Under the pieces are notes generated by a model. The model did no database searches. It had not been told where the DNA came from and was given only the letters and a program-made list of their open reading frames with translations. From assembly GCA_001602415.1 (NCBI GenBank), contig CP012155.1, positions 2,164,223 to 2,228,222 of the forward strand: DNA of 64,000 nucleotides, read 5' to 3'. A program made the translations under genes and the position numbers. Below are positions 37,348 to 47,578 of the stretch, one piece after another. Position 1 is the first letter of the stretch, and each line of letters opens with the position of its first letter. The stretch is from Bacteroidetes bacterium UKL13-3. Its GTDB lineage: Bacteria; Bacteroidota; Bacteroidia; UKL13-3.

Positions 37348-40300
37348 TTATTCTTGATTTCGTTGTTTCCATTTGTTTTCAATTAAAGCAAATACGTAAT
37401 ACAAACCTGGAATAATGATAACCCCAAACACTGTTCCTATGAGCATCCCTCCAGCTGCAGATGTTCCAATAGAACGGTTGCCTAACTCTCCGGGACCGCT
37501 AGCTATTACGAGTGGAATAAGTCCTGCAACAAACGCAAACGATGTCATTAATATTGGCCTTAAACGAGCAACAGCTCCTTCAGTCATTGCTTCCAAAATA
37601 GATAGGCCTTCTTTATGCCTCATGTTAGCAAACTCAATAATTAAAATTGCATTTTTTCCGAGCAATCCAATAAGCATAACCAAAGCAACTTGAGCATAAA
37701 TATTATTTTCAAGTCCAAGTAAATAAAGTGAGATAAATGCTCCAAATATACCTACGGGTAAAGAGAACAAAACTGGCATGGGTAACAGAAAACTTTCATA
37801 CTGCGCTGCAAGTAATAAGTATACAAAAACCAAACAAATCAAGAACACAAAAACCGTTTGGTTTCCTGACAATATCTCTTCGCGGGTCATCCCTGAAAAT
37901 TCTATTTCAAAACCTTTAGGAAGTTTAGTTGACACCTCGTTAATGGCTTTAATAGCGTCACCACTACTGTAACCTGAAGTAGCAACTCCATTAATCATGA
38001 TTGCAGTAAACATGTTATAACGAGTAATTTGCTCAGGGCCATACATTCGGGTTAATTTGATGAATGTGCTGTATGGTACCATTTCGCCTCTATTGTTCTT
38101 AACATAAAGTTTTAATAAATCTTCGGGTTTTGTTCGATGTTCTGGTGATGCTTGAACCATCACTTTATACATTTGCCCAAAACGAACAAAATTACTTGCG
38201 TAATAACTACCAATAAGGGTTTGTAAGGTATTCATAGCATTGGCCACACTTATATCCTTTTTAGCTGCCATTTCATAATCAACACTGATAAGGTATTGAG
38301 GAAAGGTTGGATCAAAACTGGTAAATGCATTTTCAATTTCTGGTCGTTCTTGCAATTGTTTAATAAACTCCAAACCTACATCGTTCATTCTATTTAAATT
38401 TCCTCCGCCAGATTTATCAACTAGCCGCAGTTCAAAACCACTTGCATTACCAAATCCGGGAACCGTTGGGGGAGGAAAAAACTCAATCGTTGCATCAGAA
38501 AGCGAACTTGTTTTTTCTTTCAGAATGGCAATCATTTCATCAACCGATTCTTTGCGCTTATCCCATGGTTTTAAATTAATCATTCCCATACCATAAGAAG
38601 CCCCAGCCGACTCCGTAATTAAACTATAGCCTCCTAATGTGGAAACATTTTCAACTTGCTCAAGTTGCTTGCTTATACGTGTAATTTCATCGAGAAACTT
38701 TCCTGTTCGTTCAACAGTTGCCCCCTGCGGAGTGGTTACATTAATATAAATTACGCCCTGATCCTCAGTTGGTATAAATCCGGATGGTAAAAATATTGCA
38801 ATACCCCAAGTAGCAGCAATAGATACTAGAAATATTGTTACCGTAATTTTAGGTTTAGCACTCCATTTACCAAGTAAACCTTTATACCCATTTTCAATTT
38901 TTTGATAACGACTATTGAACGCATCAAAAAAACGCTGAAGTAGTGGATTGGTTGAACCATGTGTTGGTTTGAGCATAATAGCACAAAGCGCAGGAGTAAG
39001 CGTAAGTGCGTTTACACCCGAAATAACAATAGCAATGGCAAGGGTTAATGAAAACTGTTTATAAAAAACCCCAACAGGACCATCCATAAACGATACTGGA
39101 ATAAACACTGCCGACATTACCAAGGTGATTGCTACAATCGCGCCTCCTATTTCACCCATTGCTTCAATGGTGGCTTCTTTAGCTTTCATCTTTTTGAACT
39201 GCATTTTAGCATGTACGGCCTCAACCACAACAATGGCATCATCCACTACAATTCCAATGGCAAGTACCAACGCAAACAAGGTTAACAGATTAATGGAAAA
39301 ACCTAAGAGTTGCATAAAGGCAAACGTACCCACTAACGAAACCGGAACTGCAAGTGCTGGAATAAGTGTTGATCTAAAATCTTGTAAGAAGATAAAAACC
39401 ACAATAAATACTAGTAGTAATGCCTCAATAAAAGTATGTATCACTTCGTCAATGGATGCATCTAAAAACCGCGATACATCGTATGCTACATTAAACTGCA
39501 TTTGGGGAGGGAAAGCCGATTCCTGAAGTTCGGCCATTCGTTTTTTTACATTTTTGATAACCTCACTTGCATTGGATCCTGGACGTTGTTTTAACATAAT
39601 AGATGCAGAAGGCCGTCCGTCCGTTTTAGAATCCATGTGATAGTTAAGTGAGCCAAATTCAATTTCAGCAACATCTTTTAACCGTAAAAACGAACCATCC
39701 GCATTTGATCGAATGATAATATTTTCATATTGCTCTGGTTCGAAAAATTTTCCTGTATAGCGCAATACGTATTGTAATGCTTGTTGTTTTTTATCAGAAC
39801 TTTCTCCTGTTTTACCAGGAGCTGCTTCTACATTTTGCCCTCTTATTGCCTCAATAATTTCATCAGTAGACACCTCGTAAGATGCCATTTTTATTGGATT
39901 CACCCACACGCGCATCGAATAATCGCGGGCTCCCATAATTTCGGCAAACCCAACACCATCAATTCTTTTAAGCTCAGGTAAAATATTAATATCAGCAAAA
40001 TTGTAAACAAACTTCTCGTCAACAGTTTCGTCTTCACTGTATAAGTTCAAATACAACAACATGCTGTTAACCTCCTTTTCGGTTGCAACACCTGCGCGAA
40101 TAACCTCCTCTGGCAATTCATCCAATATTGTACTTACACGATTTTGAACATTTACTGCCGCTACATCTGGATCAACACCGACTTTAAAATACACGGTGAT
40201 TATGGTAATTCCATTGTTACTGGAAACAGATGACATATAGGTCATTCCCGGAACGCCATTAATCGCCCGTTCAATTGGAGTTGCTACTGTTTTTACACAT

Positions 40301-40467
40301 ACATCAGCATTCGCTCCAGTATATTTTGCCGTAACCGTAACCGAGGGTGGAGCAATATCTGGGAACTGGGTAACAGGCAGACCTACAAATGCCAGGATTC
40401 CCAGTAAGGTAATAAATATCGATATGACCAACGATAATATAGGTCGGTTTATAAATAATTTTAGCAT
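37348..40467 (-). CDS. RND multidrug efflux permease, HAE1 family (AcrB/MexB-like)
   Basis: Inner-membrane proton-drug antiporter of 1039 residues. It starts MLKLFINRPILSLVISIFI, typical of HAE1 pumps. The two large periplasmic loops alternate with twelve membrane helices; helix 4 carries the proton-relay Asp residues in LALVLAIGIVVDDAIVVVEA, and the C-terminal half has AQVALVMLIGLLGKNAILIIEF. Substrates cannot be read from sequence. It lies between the adaptor and channel genes in one operon. Confidence 0.97.
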   Translation of the reverse strand: MLKLFINRPILSLVISIFITLLGILAFVGLPVTQFPDIAPPSVTVTAKYTGANADVCVKTVATPIERAINGVPGMTYMSSVSSNNGITIITVYFKVGVDPDVAAVNVQNRVSTILDELPEEVIRAGVATEKEVNSMLLYLNLYSEDETVDEKFVYNFADINILPELKRIDGVGFAEIMGARDYSMRVWVNPIKMASYEVSTDEIIEAIRGQNVEAAPGKTGESSDKKQQALQYVLRYTGKFFEPEQYENIIIRSNADGSFLRLKDVAEIEFGSLNYHMDSKTDGRPSASIMLKQRPGSNASEVIKNVKKRMAELQESAFPPQMQFNVAYDVSRFLDASIDEVIHTFIEALLLVFIVVFIFLQDFRSTLIPALAVPVSLVGTFAFMQLLGFSINLLTLFALVLAIGIVVDDAIVVVEAVHAKMQFKKMKAKEATIEAMGEIGGAIVAITLVMSAVFIPVSFMDGPVGVFYKQFSLTLAIAIVISGVNALTLTPALCAIMLKPTHGSTNPLLQRFFDAFNSRYQKIENGYKGLLGKWSAKPKITVTIFLVSIAATWGIAIFLPSGFIPTEDQGVIYINVTTPQGATVERTGKFLDEITRISKQLEQVENVSTLGGYSLITESAGASYGMGMINLKPWDKRKESVDEMIAILKEKTSSLSDATIEFFPPPTVPGFGNASGFELRLVDKSGGGNLNRMNDVGLEFIKQLQERPEIENAFTSFDPTFPQYLISVDYEMAAKKDISVANAMNTLQTLIGSYYASNFVRFGQMYKVMVQASPEHRTKPEDLLKLYVKNNRGEMVPYSTFIKLTRMYGPEQITRYNMFTAIMINGVATSGYSSGDAIKAINEVSTKLPKGFEIEFSGMTREEILSGNQTVFVFLICLVFVYLLLAAQYESFLLPMPVLFSLPVGIFGAFISLYLLGLENNIYAQVALVMLIGLLGKNAILIIEFANMRHKEGLSILEAMTEGAVARLRPILMTSFAFVAGLIPLVIASGPGELGNRSIGTSAAGGMLIGTVFGVIIIPGLYYVFALIENKWKQRNQE

Positions 40468-40479
40468 GCTTGAAGTGGT

Positions 40480-41601
40480 TTAAGGAGTTATTGCATAAAC
40501 ATCTTTTGTGTTCATTAGCTTTGGTTTTATTACACTTCCCTCGCGTAAATTTTGCACACCTTCATATACGATTTTTTGCCCTGCCTTCAATCCGCTTTTT
40601 ACGATATAGAAATTTTCGTATCGCTGCAATGGAACAAAACTTTTCATCACAACCATATTGTTTTCATCTACAACAAAAACATATGTTTTATCCTGTATTT
40701 CAAAAGTTGATTTTTGCGGAATAATAAGTGCTCCTTTTACCTTTTCCTTTACCCTGATTTTACCGGTTGAACCATGTTTCAAAATTTTATCAGGATTTTT
40801 GAACTTAGCCCTAACAGCCAACGCACCTGTGCCTTGTTCAAATTCGCTTTCCATTGTTTCTATTTTCCCTGTATATGGATAAACAGAACCATCTGCTAAT
40901 AGCAACTCAACGGATGAACTTAATGACACCCCGTTATTATCGTTTCGCTCTTTGAAGTAGTCCAAATACTCAATTTCAGACACTTTGAAATAAATGTTTA
41001 CATCCGAAATGTCTGAAATTGTTGTAACCAGTGTTCCTGCAGAAATTAAACTACCTAGTTTGTATGGAATTCGATCAATAACACCATGAAAAGGTGATCG
41101 AATTTTGGTATGTGTAAGCTTAACTGAAGAAACAACAACATTGGCTTTGGCTTGCTCTACTTTAGCTTTGGCTATTTCCAATTTGGCCAATGCCAAATCA
41201 ACTTCTGTTTTGGTTATCACATTTTTAGCCACCAATAATTTAACTCTTTCCAATTCAACTTCTGTTGCCTTCATTTCGGCTTGAGCACTCGATAAGTTAG
41301 CTTTGGCACTGTTTAATTCGGCTAAATACTCTTCATCATTAATCCTAAATAACAGTTGTCCTTTGGTTACCTCTTTTCCCTCATCAACCAGTATCTGTTC
41401 AAGATAACCTTCTACTCTGGCTCTAATTTCAACATTCTGCAAGGCATGTATATCTGCTACATACTCAAGCTCAGTTGTAATATCTTTTGTTTGGACTTCG
41501 GTAATGGGATATTCAGTTGCTACAGTATTATTAACCTGAGCTTCACTGCATCCCAATACCATCATTATGGCTATAAAGCCAACACATGTATGATGCATCA
41601 T
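40480..41601 (-). CDS. RND efflux periplasmic adaptor (AcrA-like lipoprotein)
   Basis: Membrane-fusion protein linking the permease and outer channel. A lipoprotein signal ends at LGCSEAQ. The 373 residues hold the two lipoyl half-domains (VEIRARVEGYLEQILVDEGK and KIRSPFHGVIDRIPYKLGSL), a coiled hairpin between them, and beta-barrel domains. It is first of the three pump genes, 12 bases before the permease. Confidence 0.95.
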   Translation of the reverse strand: MMHHTCVGFIAIMMVLGCSEAQVNNTVATEYPITEVQTKDITTELEYVADIHALQNVEIRARVEGYLEQILVDEGKEVTKGQLLFRINDEEYLAELNSAKANLSSAQAEMKATEVELERVKLLVAKNVITKTEVDLALAKLEIAKAKVEQAKANVVVSSVKLTHTKIRSPFHGVIDRIPYKLGSLISAGTLVTTISDISDVNIYFKVSEIEYLDYFKERNDNNGVSLSSSVELLLADGSVYPYTGKIETMESEFEQGTGALAVRAKFKNPDKILKHGSTGKIRVKEKVKGALIIPQKSTFEIQDKTYVFVVDENNMVVMKSFVPLQRYENFYIVKSGLKAGQKIVYEGVQNLREGSVIKPKLMNTKDVYAITP

Positions 41602-41655
41602 TTTATGTTTAGTTGCTAAATAAAAGGAAAAAGAAAAGTGGGAGTCAGAAAGTCT

Positions 41656-42048
41656 TTAGAAATAATGAAGGCTTGCTATAAAGCCAAAAAATTTAGATAG
41701 GACAATAAAATTTCGGGTAAAGGTAAGGGGTGCTTTAACTGACAAGTGAGTATATCCTACTATGCTACCTTGCAATTTTGAAAAGATGGGGATATTTTTT
41801 AAAACACGTTTAACAACAAAATCCTTTTCCAAAAAATGAGCATTGTCGTGAATGGGAAAAGGGATATCAATACCAGAAATAGATTCATAAATTAGTGTTG
41901 CAATCGAATCAACGGCTTCTACATGCGTTTCGATTGTATTTGAAACTTCGTTAGCATAATTTCCAGGCACCAAATCAAACTGTGGCACAAACAACGACAT
42001 GTTGATGAGTGCTACAAGGATTATTTGTTTTAAGATGTGCTGAATCAT
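41656..42048 (-). CDS. Small hypothetical protein at the head of the efflux operon
   Basis: A 130-residue protein that I do not recognise. Residues 5-22 are hydrophobic (ILKQIILVALINMSLFV) and could be a signal peptide or anchor; another hydrophobic stretch closes the protein. It has the only -7 box seen upstream of the efflux genes and lies 54 bases before the adaptor, so it is probably cotranscribed with them. The next ATG (codon 17) is an alternative start. Confidence 0.5.
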   Translation of the reverse strand: MIQHILKQIILVALINMSLFVPQFDLVPGNYANEVSNTIETHVEAVDSIATLIYESISGIDIPFPIHDNAHFLEKDFVVKRVLKNIPIFSKLQGSIVGYTHLSVKAPLTFTRNFIVLSKFFGFIASLHYF

Positions 42049-42055
42049 TCGGGGT

Positions 42056-42064
42056 GCAAAATTA
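42056..42064 (-). promoter_or_regulatory. -7 promoter box of the efflux operon
   Basis: Minus-strand TAATTTTGC matches TAnnTTTG and is only seven bases before the ATG at 42048, which would make that mRNA almost leaderless or point to a later start. Confidence 0.5.
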
Positions 42065-42065
42065 C

Positions 42066-42501
42066 TCTTTACCGTAAACTAAAAAAAATGAAACTATTAT
42101 CTGACGGAATTGTGACGGTAATTCCATTGAACAATAACCAAAATTAAACAACAATTATTTTTGTCAATGTAGTTTGATCATGATTTGAGATGGTGCTCAA
42201 GGCTTTTTCATAAATTAAGTCAAAGCCGCATCCATTCTTTTGTTTTAGTGTTGAGAATAGGAGGTAATTATCCTTGTATGTTTTGGTAACGGCAATAAAA
42301 TCAAGTTGCTTTTTTAGTCAGGAAAACTTTAGAGTTAATATCAAATAAAACAAATCAATCACATTACATGTAATCAATGAATGTGAATACCTAATACATT
42401 CTTCCTTAAAGATTCTGAAATCATCAATATCCCATGATGAGTAAGTCAAAATACTTCCAACTAAAAAAACATATTTGACTCATTACGCCAAAACAACCAA
42501 T
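42066..42501. other. Intergenic, no gene seen
   Basis: About 435 AT-rich bases between the PBP1A gene end and the efflux promoter. I find no open frame with family signatures, no RNA gene and no clear repeat. Confidence 0.5.
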
Positions 42502-44715
42502 TTATTCTTCAAACAACTCCACCTTATCAGGAATCTTTTCGTTGTATGATTCACAGTTAATTTCAACCGTGAGCGGTTGTTTGGGCGCTTCAAATTGCGC
42601 CTCAACTTTGAAGAGAGACGTATCGGCTGTTACTTTTTTCATGTAGTTACCCCAAATAGGCATAGCCATTGCCGAACCAGAACCCAAATCCATGCTTCGA
42701 AAATGAATGGCGCGATCCTCAAAACCTGTCCATACACCCGTAACCAAACTTGGAGTAATGCCCATAAACCAACCATCGCTGTAATTTTGAGTTGTTCCGG
42801 TTTTACCGCCAACAGCACCGGGGATTAAATATTGATATTTGATTTTAGCAGCTGTTCCGTGTGCCGTAACACGCTCTAACATTTTTTCCATGATATAGGC
42901 AGTTTGCTCACTTATAGCTTCAACAGTACGAGGCACAACTTCACGCACTACATTTCCATTTTTATCCAAGATGGTTGTAACATAAACAGGTTCTGTCCAT
43001 ACCCCTTTGTTTGCGTATGTTGAATACGCTCCTACCATTTCATAAACGGAAATATCTGAAACGCCAAGAGCAATTGCGGGATAAGGTTCCATTTTACTGG
43101 TAATACCCATCTTTTTTCCTAACTCAATAACTGAATTTGGACCAGTTGGACCAAGTTGTTTCATCAAATATAAAACGATATTGTTAACAGAAAATTGAAG
43201 TCCACGGAACAATGTCATTTCTGGTTCATTGTATTTTTTTGAATCTGCATTTTTAGGATTGTAATCAGGATAACCTTCAAACTGTACTGGCTGATTGGGT
43301 GCCACAAAACAAGGACTCCAGCCGTTATCTATTGCCATTGTGTAAACTAATGGCTTAAACGTAGAACCTACTTGGCGTTTGGAGTGAATATTCACATGAT
43401 CATATTTAAAATACTTATGGTTTATTCCACCCACCCAAGCTTTCACATAACCTGTTCGAGGATCCATACTCATCAAACCACACTGCATAAAATACTTGTA
43501 ATATTTTATTGAGTCTAAAGGAGTCATTACCGTATCAATATCTCCGTTGTATGAAAATACCTTCATTTTTACTTTGGTATTGAAAGCAGTTTTGATTTCC
43601 TCATCACTTGCACCTGCAGCTTTCATCATGCGGTAACGATCGCTACGTTTCATTCCTGCATCAATCAATTCGGTATAGGTTCCCCAAGGTTCTCGTCCTT
43701 TCCAGTGGTTGTAGAATTTTCGTTGATGGTCTTTAGCATGATTGTATACCGCCTCTTCAGCCATTGCCTGCATTTTGCTGTTAATCGTTGTATAAATCTT
43801 AAGCCCATCCTTGTATAAGTTAAATCCGTTTTCTTCGCACCATTCCAATAACTCTAGACGTAAATGCTCTCTAAAATATGGTGCTAACCCATCATTATGA
43901 TCATCCTCCTGGTAGTTTAGTTCTATGGGTTTTATTTTTAATGAATCAAAAGCATCGTCAGATAAAAAATCATTTTTACGCATTTGGTTTAACACAGTGT
44001 TTCGTCTCCTCATTGCATTTTCAGGATTGCTCACAGGACTATAGCGAGTAGGCGCCTTAAGCATTCCAACAAGCATGGCAGCTTCAACCTCTGTTAGATC
44101 AATTGGCTTTTTACCAAAAAATGTTTTGGAAGCAGAGCTTATACCAAACGAATTTCCTCCAAACTCTACCGTGTTAAAATACATGGTAATAATCTCTTCT
44201 TTGGTATAACGTTCTTCAATGCGAACAGCTGTAATCCATTCTTTTAATTTGGTAGTAGCTTTATTAAATACGTTATCAAACTTTTTGCGTGGAAATAAAT
44301 TTTTTGCTAGTTGTTGAGTGATGGTTGAAGCCCCTCTAAGTTTTTTTCCAATTAATGAATAGGCAACAATACTTGCGGCACCCCTAAAATCAATTCCCGA
44401 ATGCTCGTGAAAGCGAATATCTTCGGTAGATATTAGTGCATTAATTAGGTTTGGACTAATGTCTGCATAATTTGAGTTACTCCTATTTTGCAGATAGTAT
44501 TTACCTATTACTACACCATCTTCGCTGTATATTTCTGAGGCCAAATATGTTTTGGGATTTTCAAGTTCTTCAAGTGGTGGCAATTCACCAAACCAGCCCA
44601 AGGTTATGGAGAGTATCAGTAATGATAATAACAAGATACCAGAGAATACGCTTATCCAAAGCCACTTCATCCATTTGGTGTAAGGATTATTAAAAAAAAG
44701 TTCTTTCCAGTTCAC
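42502..44715 (-). CDS. mrcA: Penicillin-binding protein 1A, bifunctional
   Basis: Class A penicillin-binding protein that polymerises and cross-links peptidoglycan. A membrane anchor covers residues 18-42. The GT51 glycosyltransferase has the catalytic Glu98 in TEDIRFHEHSGID and RGASTITQQLAKNLF. The transpeptidase has SxxK in GSTFKPLVY, SxN in SVNNIV and KTG in GKTGTTQ. The 737 residues are the usual size. Its start overlaps the porW/sprE stop by four bases, so translation of the two is coupled. Confidence 0.97.
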   Translation of the reverse strand: MNWKELFFNNPYTKWMKWLWISVFSGILLLSLLILSITLGWFGELPPLEELENPKTYLASEIYSEDGVVIGKYYLQNRSNSNYADISPNLINALISTEDIRFHEHSGIDFRGAASIVAYSLIGKKLRGASTITQQLAKNLFPRKKFDNVFNKATTKLKEWITAVRIEERYTKEEIITMYFNTVEFGGNSFGISSASKTFFGKKPIDLTEVEAAMLVGMLKAPTRYSPVSNPENAMRRRNTVLNQMRKNDFLSDDAFDSLKIKPIELNYQEDDHNDGLAPYFREHLRLELLEWCEENGFNLYKDGLKIYTTINSKMQAMAEEAVYNHAKDHQRKFYNHWKGREPWGTYTELIDAGMKRSDRYRMMKAAGASDEEIKTAFNTKVKMKVFSYNGDIDTVMTPLDSIKYYKYFMQCGLMSMDPRTGYVKAWVGGINHKYFKYDHVNIHSKRQVGSTFKPLVYTMAIDNGWSPCFVAPNQPVQFEGYPDYNPKNADSKKYNEPEMTLFRGLQFSVNNIVLYLMKQLGPTGPNSVIELGKKMGITSKMEPYPAIALGVSDISVYEMVGAYSTYANKGVWTEPVYVTTILDKNGNVVREVVPRTVEAISEQTAYIMEKMLERVTAHGTAAKIKYQYLIPGAVGGKTGTTQNYSDGWFMGITPSLVTGVWTGFEDRAIHFRSMDLGSGSAMAMPIWGNYMKKVTADTSLFKVEAQFEAPKQPLTVEINCESYNEKIPDKVELFEE

Positions 44716-47429
44716 GGTTTTACAGGTTTTGATTTTTCGTATTGCTCAAAAATAGAGTTGTATGTATCAACCTTTTTCTCCTTCAATACTTTTTTAAAAT
44801 TAGTAACAGAAATTACAAATGCAATATGTGCACCTTGATATTGAAGTCGTTTTTTTACTGCATCACGAAATTTAAAATCGGCATGATAAGACATTGCTTT
44901 GGAGAACTCCTTAAACTCGCGCACCAACAATAACTGGTAACCTTCGTTTGACAACATTGGATTAGCGCGTAGTTTATCAAACTCATTATACTCTTCGTTG
45001 TAACTCATTATGCGACCAATTAATTCGTTCATGTCGAGTTTATCGTCTCTGATGGCAATTACAAAATAATAAGGGCCTTCGTCATCAATTTTAAATTCCG
45101 CTTCAACTGGTTTTAGTGAGTCTGGCAATTGTACTTCGCCTTGTTTTTTTATCGCTTTTAATATAGCTACTGCTCTATCGCCCACATCCGTTTTAGGGTA
45201 ACGGGCTACAACTTCGGTAAGTTCTGTTTTGAACTCTGCAACCGATTGCGATTTACCTACAGCCATTGCATACAACAAATCAAATTTTGGCTGTAATGCA
45301 CTTCCTGTGTACTTTCTATCTGCAACTTTCTTTTGCTGTTTAACCTCTTCATATTTCCCGTCCACAAATTGTTGATACAATTGCTCATAAAACAACACGA
45401 CTTCTTTGTTGGCATCTACCTCAGCAGAATTCACGCTTTTGTTTTGTAAAATGAGTGCATAAGGACTTTCAGGATACTCTTTAATCAACTTGTTCTTAGC
45501 TAAATCTGCCTTATCTATTTGATTTAGTTTAGTGTATAATTTGAATAATTTGTAAAGTACCTCAGGCTCGAATTCACTCTTTGGGAATCGTTTTATCAAT
45601 AACTCAAAATCTTTGATAGCTTCTTTTGAATCCGAAAGTCGTTCATCATAAATAACCCCAATATTGAAGTAGGCCATTGTTATTTTATTGTTCGACTTGT
45701 CTATATCCGCTCTCGAAAAAGGAACATTTGAAATCCATGCTAGTCTGTTGCCTGAAATTGCTGGCATACTCGTTTTAGCTTTCTCATCTTTTGAATCGCC
45801 CTCCACTAGCTCGTCACTAGAAGGTTTCTCACTTTTTGCTGAATCGGTTGCTGCTTTTTCATCTGTTGCAACATCGTCTTGCTTTTCCTTTTCTTTTGCA
45901 GCAATTCGCCAATAATCTTCATTGGTTCGTTGTCCCCATTTTTTAGCACTAAAAAACTCCGCAGCACCAGCAATCATCATGGTAGGGTTGTAAAAATACC
46001 ATTGCCCTTGCTCTCCAAAACCTTGTGTACTAGAATTAGCAACGTTTATTTGAGGATTTGATTGAGCCATACGTTCAGCTTCCTTTTTATCCTTTGCTCT
46101 TTTACTAGCGTTCACTGAATCTAATTTGGCAGCAGCAATCCATTGGTCAATTTTCTTCTCGATATCTGCTTGTGAAAGTTTGGCTATTCCTTGCAAACTG
46201 TCTTCCGTTTCAATAACAACTAAATTGCTTATCAAATCAGAAAGAACTGTTTTCTTATCAATAATTTTCTTATAATCTTTGTAAGAAGGACTTATGCTCG
46301 TAGCGGTGCTATCATAATATGCTTGAGCCAACTTGTATTCTGGAATATCAAGGTAAATATTGCCAAGGGCTAAATAGGCCAATGCTTTTTGATTGGTATT
46401 TTTACCCGGCACATTAGCGGCCATTTTAAAGGCATTAATGGCGGCAGAAAGGTTTTTTTCTTTGTATTCCAACAAACCTAACTCGTACCAGATTTGATTG
46501 TAAAAGCCATCATTTTTATCATCCCGCAACATTCGCTTAAGTGATCTCCTTACACTTTTTACCGCTGATTGATCACTTGGGTCGTAACTGCGAGCTAAAT
46601 TGATACTTGCGTTAAACTCAAAATCATATGGAGCAAGCATTTTCAATACCTTACTAAAATAATAATTGGCGGGCTTAATGCTGTCCATTTGCGCATATAA
46701 CTGACCTAGTATATAAGTATATCTAATTTTATCTTTTTTGGCAGACGTATACTCGAGTGCTATTTTTAACTTCTCGGCTGCAGTGCTATATTTTTCTTGC
46801 TTAATGGCAATATCAGCTGCGGTAGCATAGATTTCGCGAGTATATTCTTTGGGCGTTTCATGGAATATCTTGCGGTATAAACTTCGTTTTTTAAGCTTAG
46901 TGTTTTCTTCGCTCAGCAATAAACCCATAACAGCCTCTGCCTCTTCAACCTTGTTTAAACCTGTGTAACATTTGGCTATCCATGCGGTAGAAATTGGACG
47001 AAGTCCCTCATCTTTATACTTTGCATTGATGTATTGAAATGCCTCCATGGCAGCATAATAATCACGCTTAAGAAAATGCGATTTGCCCATTAAAAAATAA
47101 CTATTATCGGTATACCTACCTATATAATGATTTTGAACAGAGAGTGATGCTTTTTTGAGCACAATATCCAACTGCCCAGCTACACCTTTAGATGCTGCCT
47201 CATCCCCATAAGGGAAAACATCCAAAATTCGGGTAAAATCGTTTGTGTGACCTTTTTCCAACGACTCAATTACCTCATCATATTTTAGTTGCCCATTAAA
47301 GTAAACGTTAAACTTACCTGTCATGGTGTGCCAATTGCGGTTTATCCACCTGTCTTTTGTGGGGTTACAAGCTAGCAATAACATGCTAAGAATGCTTACA
47401 AAACTGATAAATAATTTAAAATGCCGCAA
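44712..47429 (-). CDS. porW: T9SS-associated TPR lipoprotein PorW/SprE
   Basis: Large lipoprotein of the type IX secretion machinery, known in Flavobacterium as SprE and Porphyromonas as PorW. The TTG at 47429 gives MRHFKLFISFVSILSMLLLA followed by the lipobox Cys. After it comes the family start DRWINRNWHTMTGKFNVYFN, then many tetratricopeptide repeats (for example YYAAMEAFQYINAKYKDEG, KALAYLALGNIYLDIPEYK). A start further upstream at 47549 is rejected because that stretch contains the promoter and would bury the signal peptide. About 905 residues. Confidence 0.9.
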   Translation of the reverse strand: MRHFKLFISFVSILSMLLLACNPTKDRWINRNWHTMTGKFNVYFNGQLKYDEVIESLEKGHTNDFTRILDVFPYGDEAASKGVAGQLDIVLKKASLSVQNHYIGRYTDNSYFLMGKSHFLKRDYYAAMEAFQYINAKYKDEGLRPISTAWIAKCYTGLNKVEEAEAVMGLLLSEENTKLKKRSLYRKIFHETPKEYTREIYATAADIAIKQEKYSTAAEKLKIALEYTSAKKDKIRYTYILGQLYAQMDSIKPANYYFSKVLKMLAPYDFEFNASINLARSYDPSDQSAVKSVRRSLKRMLRDDKNDGFYNQIWYELGLLEYKEKNLSAAINAFKMAANVPGKNTNQKALAYLALGNIYLDIPEYKLAQAYYDSTATSISPSYKDYKKIIDKKTVLSDLISNLVVIETEDSLQGIAKLSQADIEKKIDQWIAAAKLDSVNASKRAKDKKEAERMAQSNPQINVANSSTQGFGEQGQWYFYNPTMMIAGAAEFFSAKKWGQRTNEDYWRIAAKEKEKQDDVATDEKAATDSAKSEKPSSDELVEGDSKDEKAKTSMPAISGNRLAWISNVPFSRADIDKSNNKITMAYFNIGVIYDERLSDSKEAIKDFELLIKRFPKSEFEPEVLYKLFKLYTKLNQIDKADLAKNKLIKEYPESPYALILQNKSVNSAEVDANKEVVLFYEQLYQQFVDGKYEEVKQQKKVADRKYTGSALQPKFDLLYAMAVGKSQSVAEFKTELTEVVARYPKTDVGDRAVAILKAIKKQGEVQLPDSLKPVEAEFKIDDEGPYYFVIAIRDDKLDMNELIGRIMSYNEEYNEFDKLRANPMLSNEGYQLLLVREFKEFSKAMSYHADFKFRDAVKKRLQYQGAHIAFVISVTNFKKVLKEKKVDTYNSIFEQYEKSKPVKP

Positions 47430-47468
47430 CGGATTTGAATGATGATTGAATACTATAACTTTGGAAAC

Positions 47469-47499
47469 GCAAAAATATTTTATTACCTTAAACTTCAAA
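47469..47499 (-). promoter_or_regulatory. Promoter of porW-mrcA
   Basis: On the minus strand TTTG (47496-47499), 18 bases, then TATTTTTGC (47469-47477): a full Bacteroidota promoter 39 bases before the TTG start of porW. Confidence 0.65.
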
Positions 47500-47578
47500 G
47501 CGCAAGTACGGGAAATAAAAAACACTTTTGTACACCCAATTTTATTCACAAATATTGGACAATAATTTATAGGCTACA

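Noticed and set aside
47430-47549. Longer N-terminus for porW/sprE
   Set aside because: That stretch contains the promoter and would place the lipoprotein signal deep in the protein.
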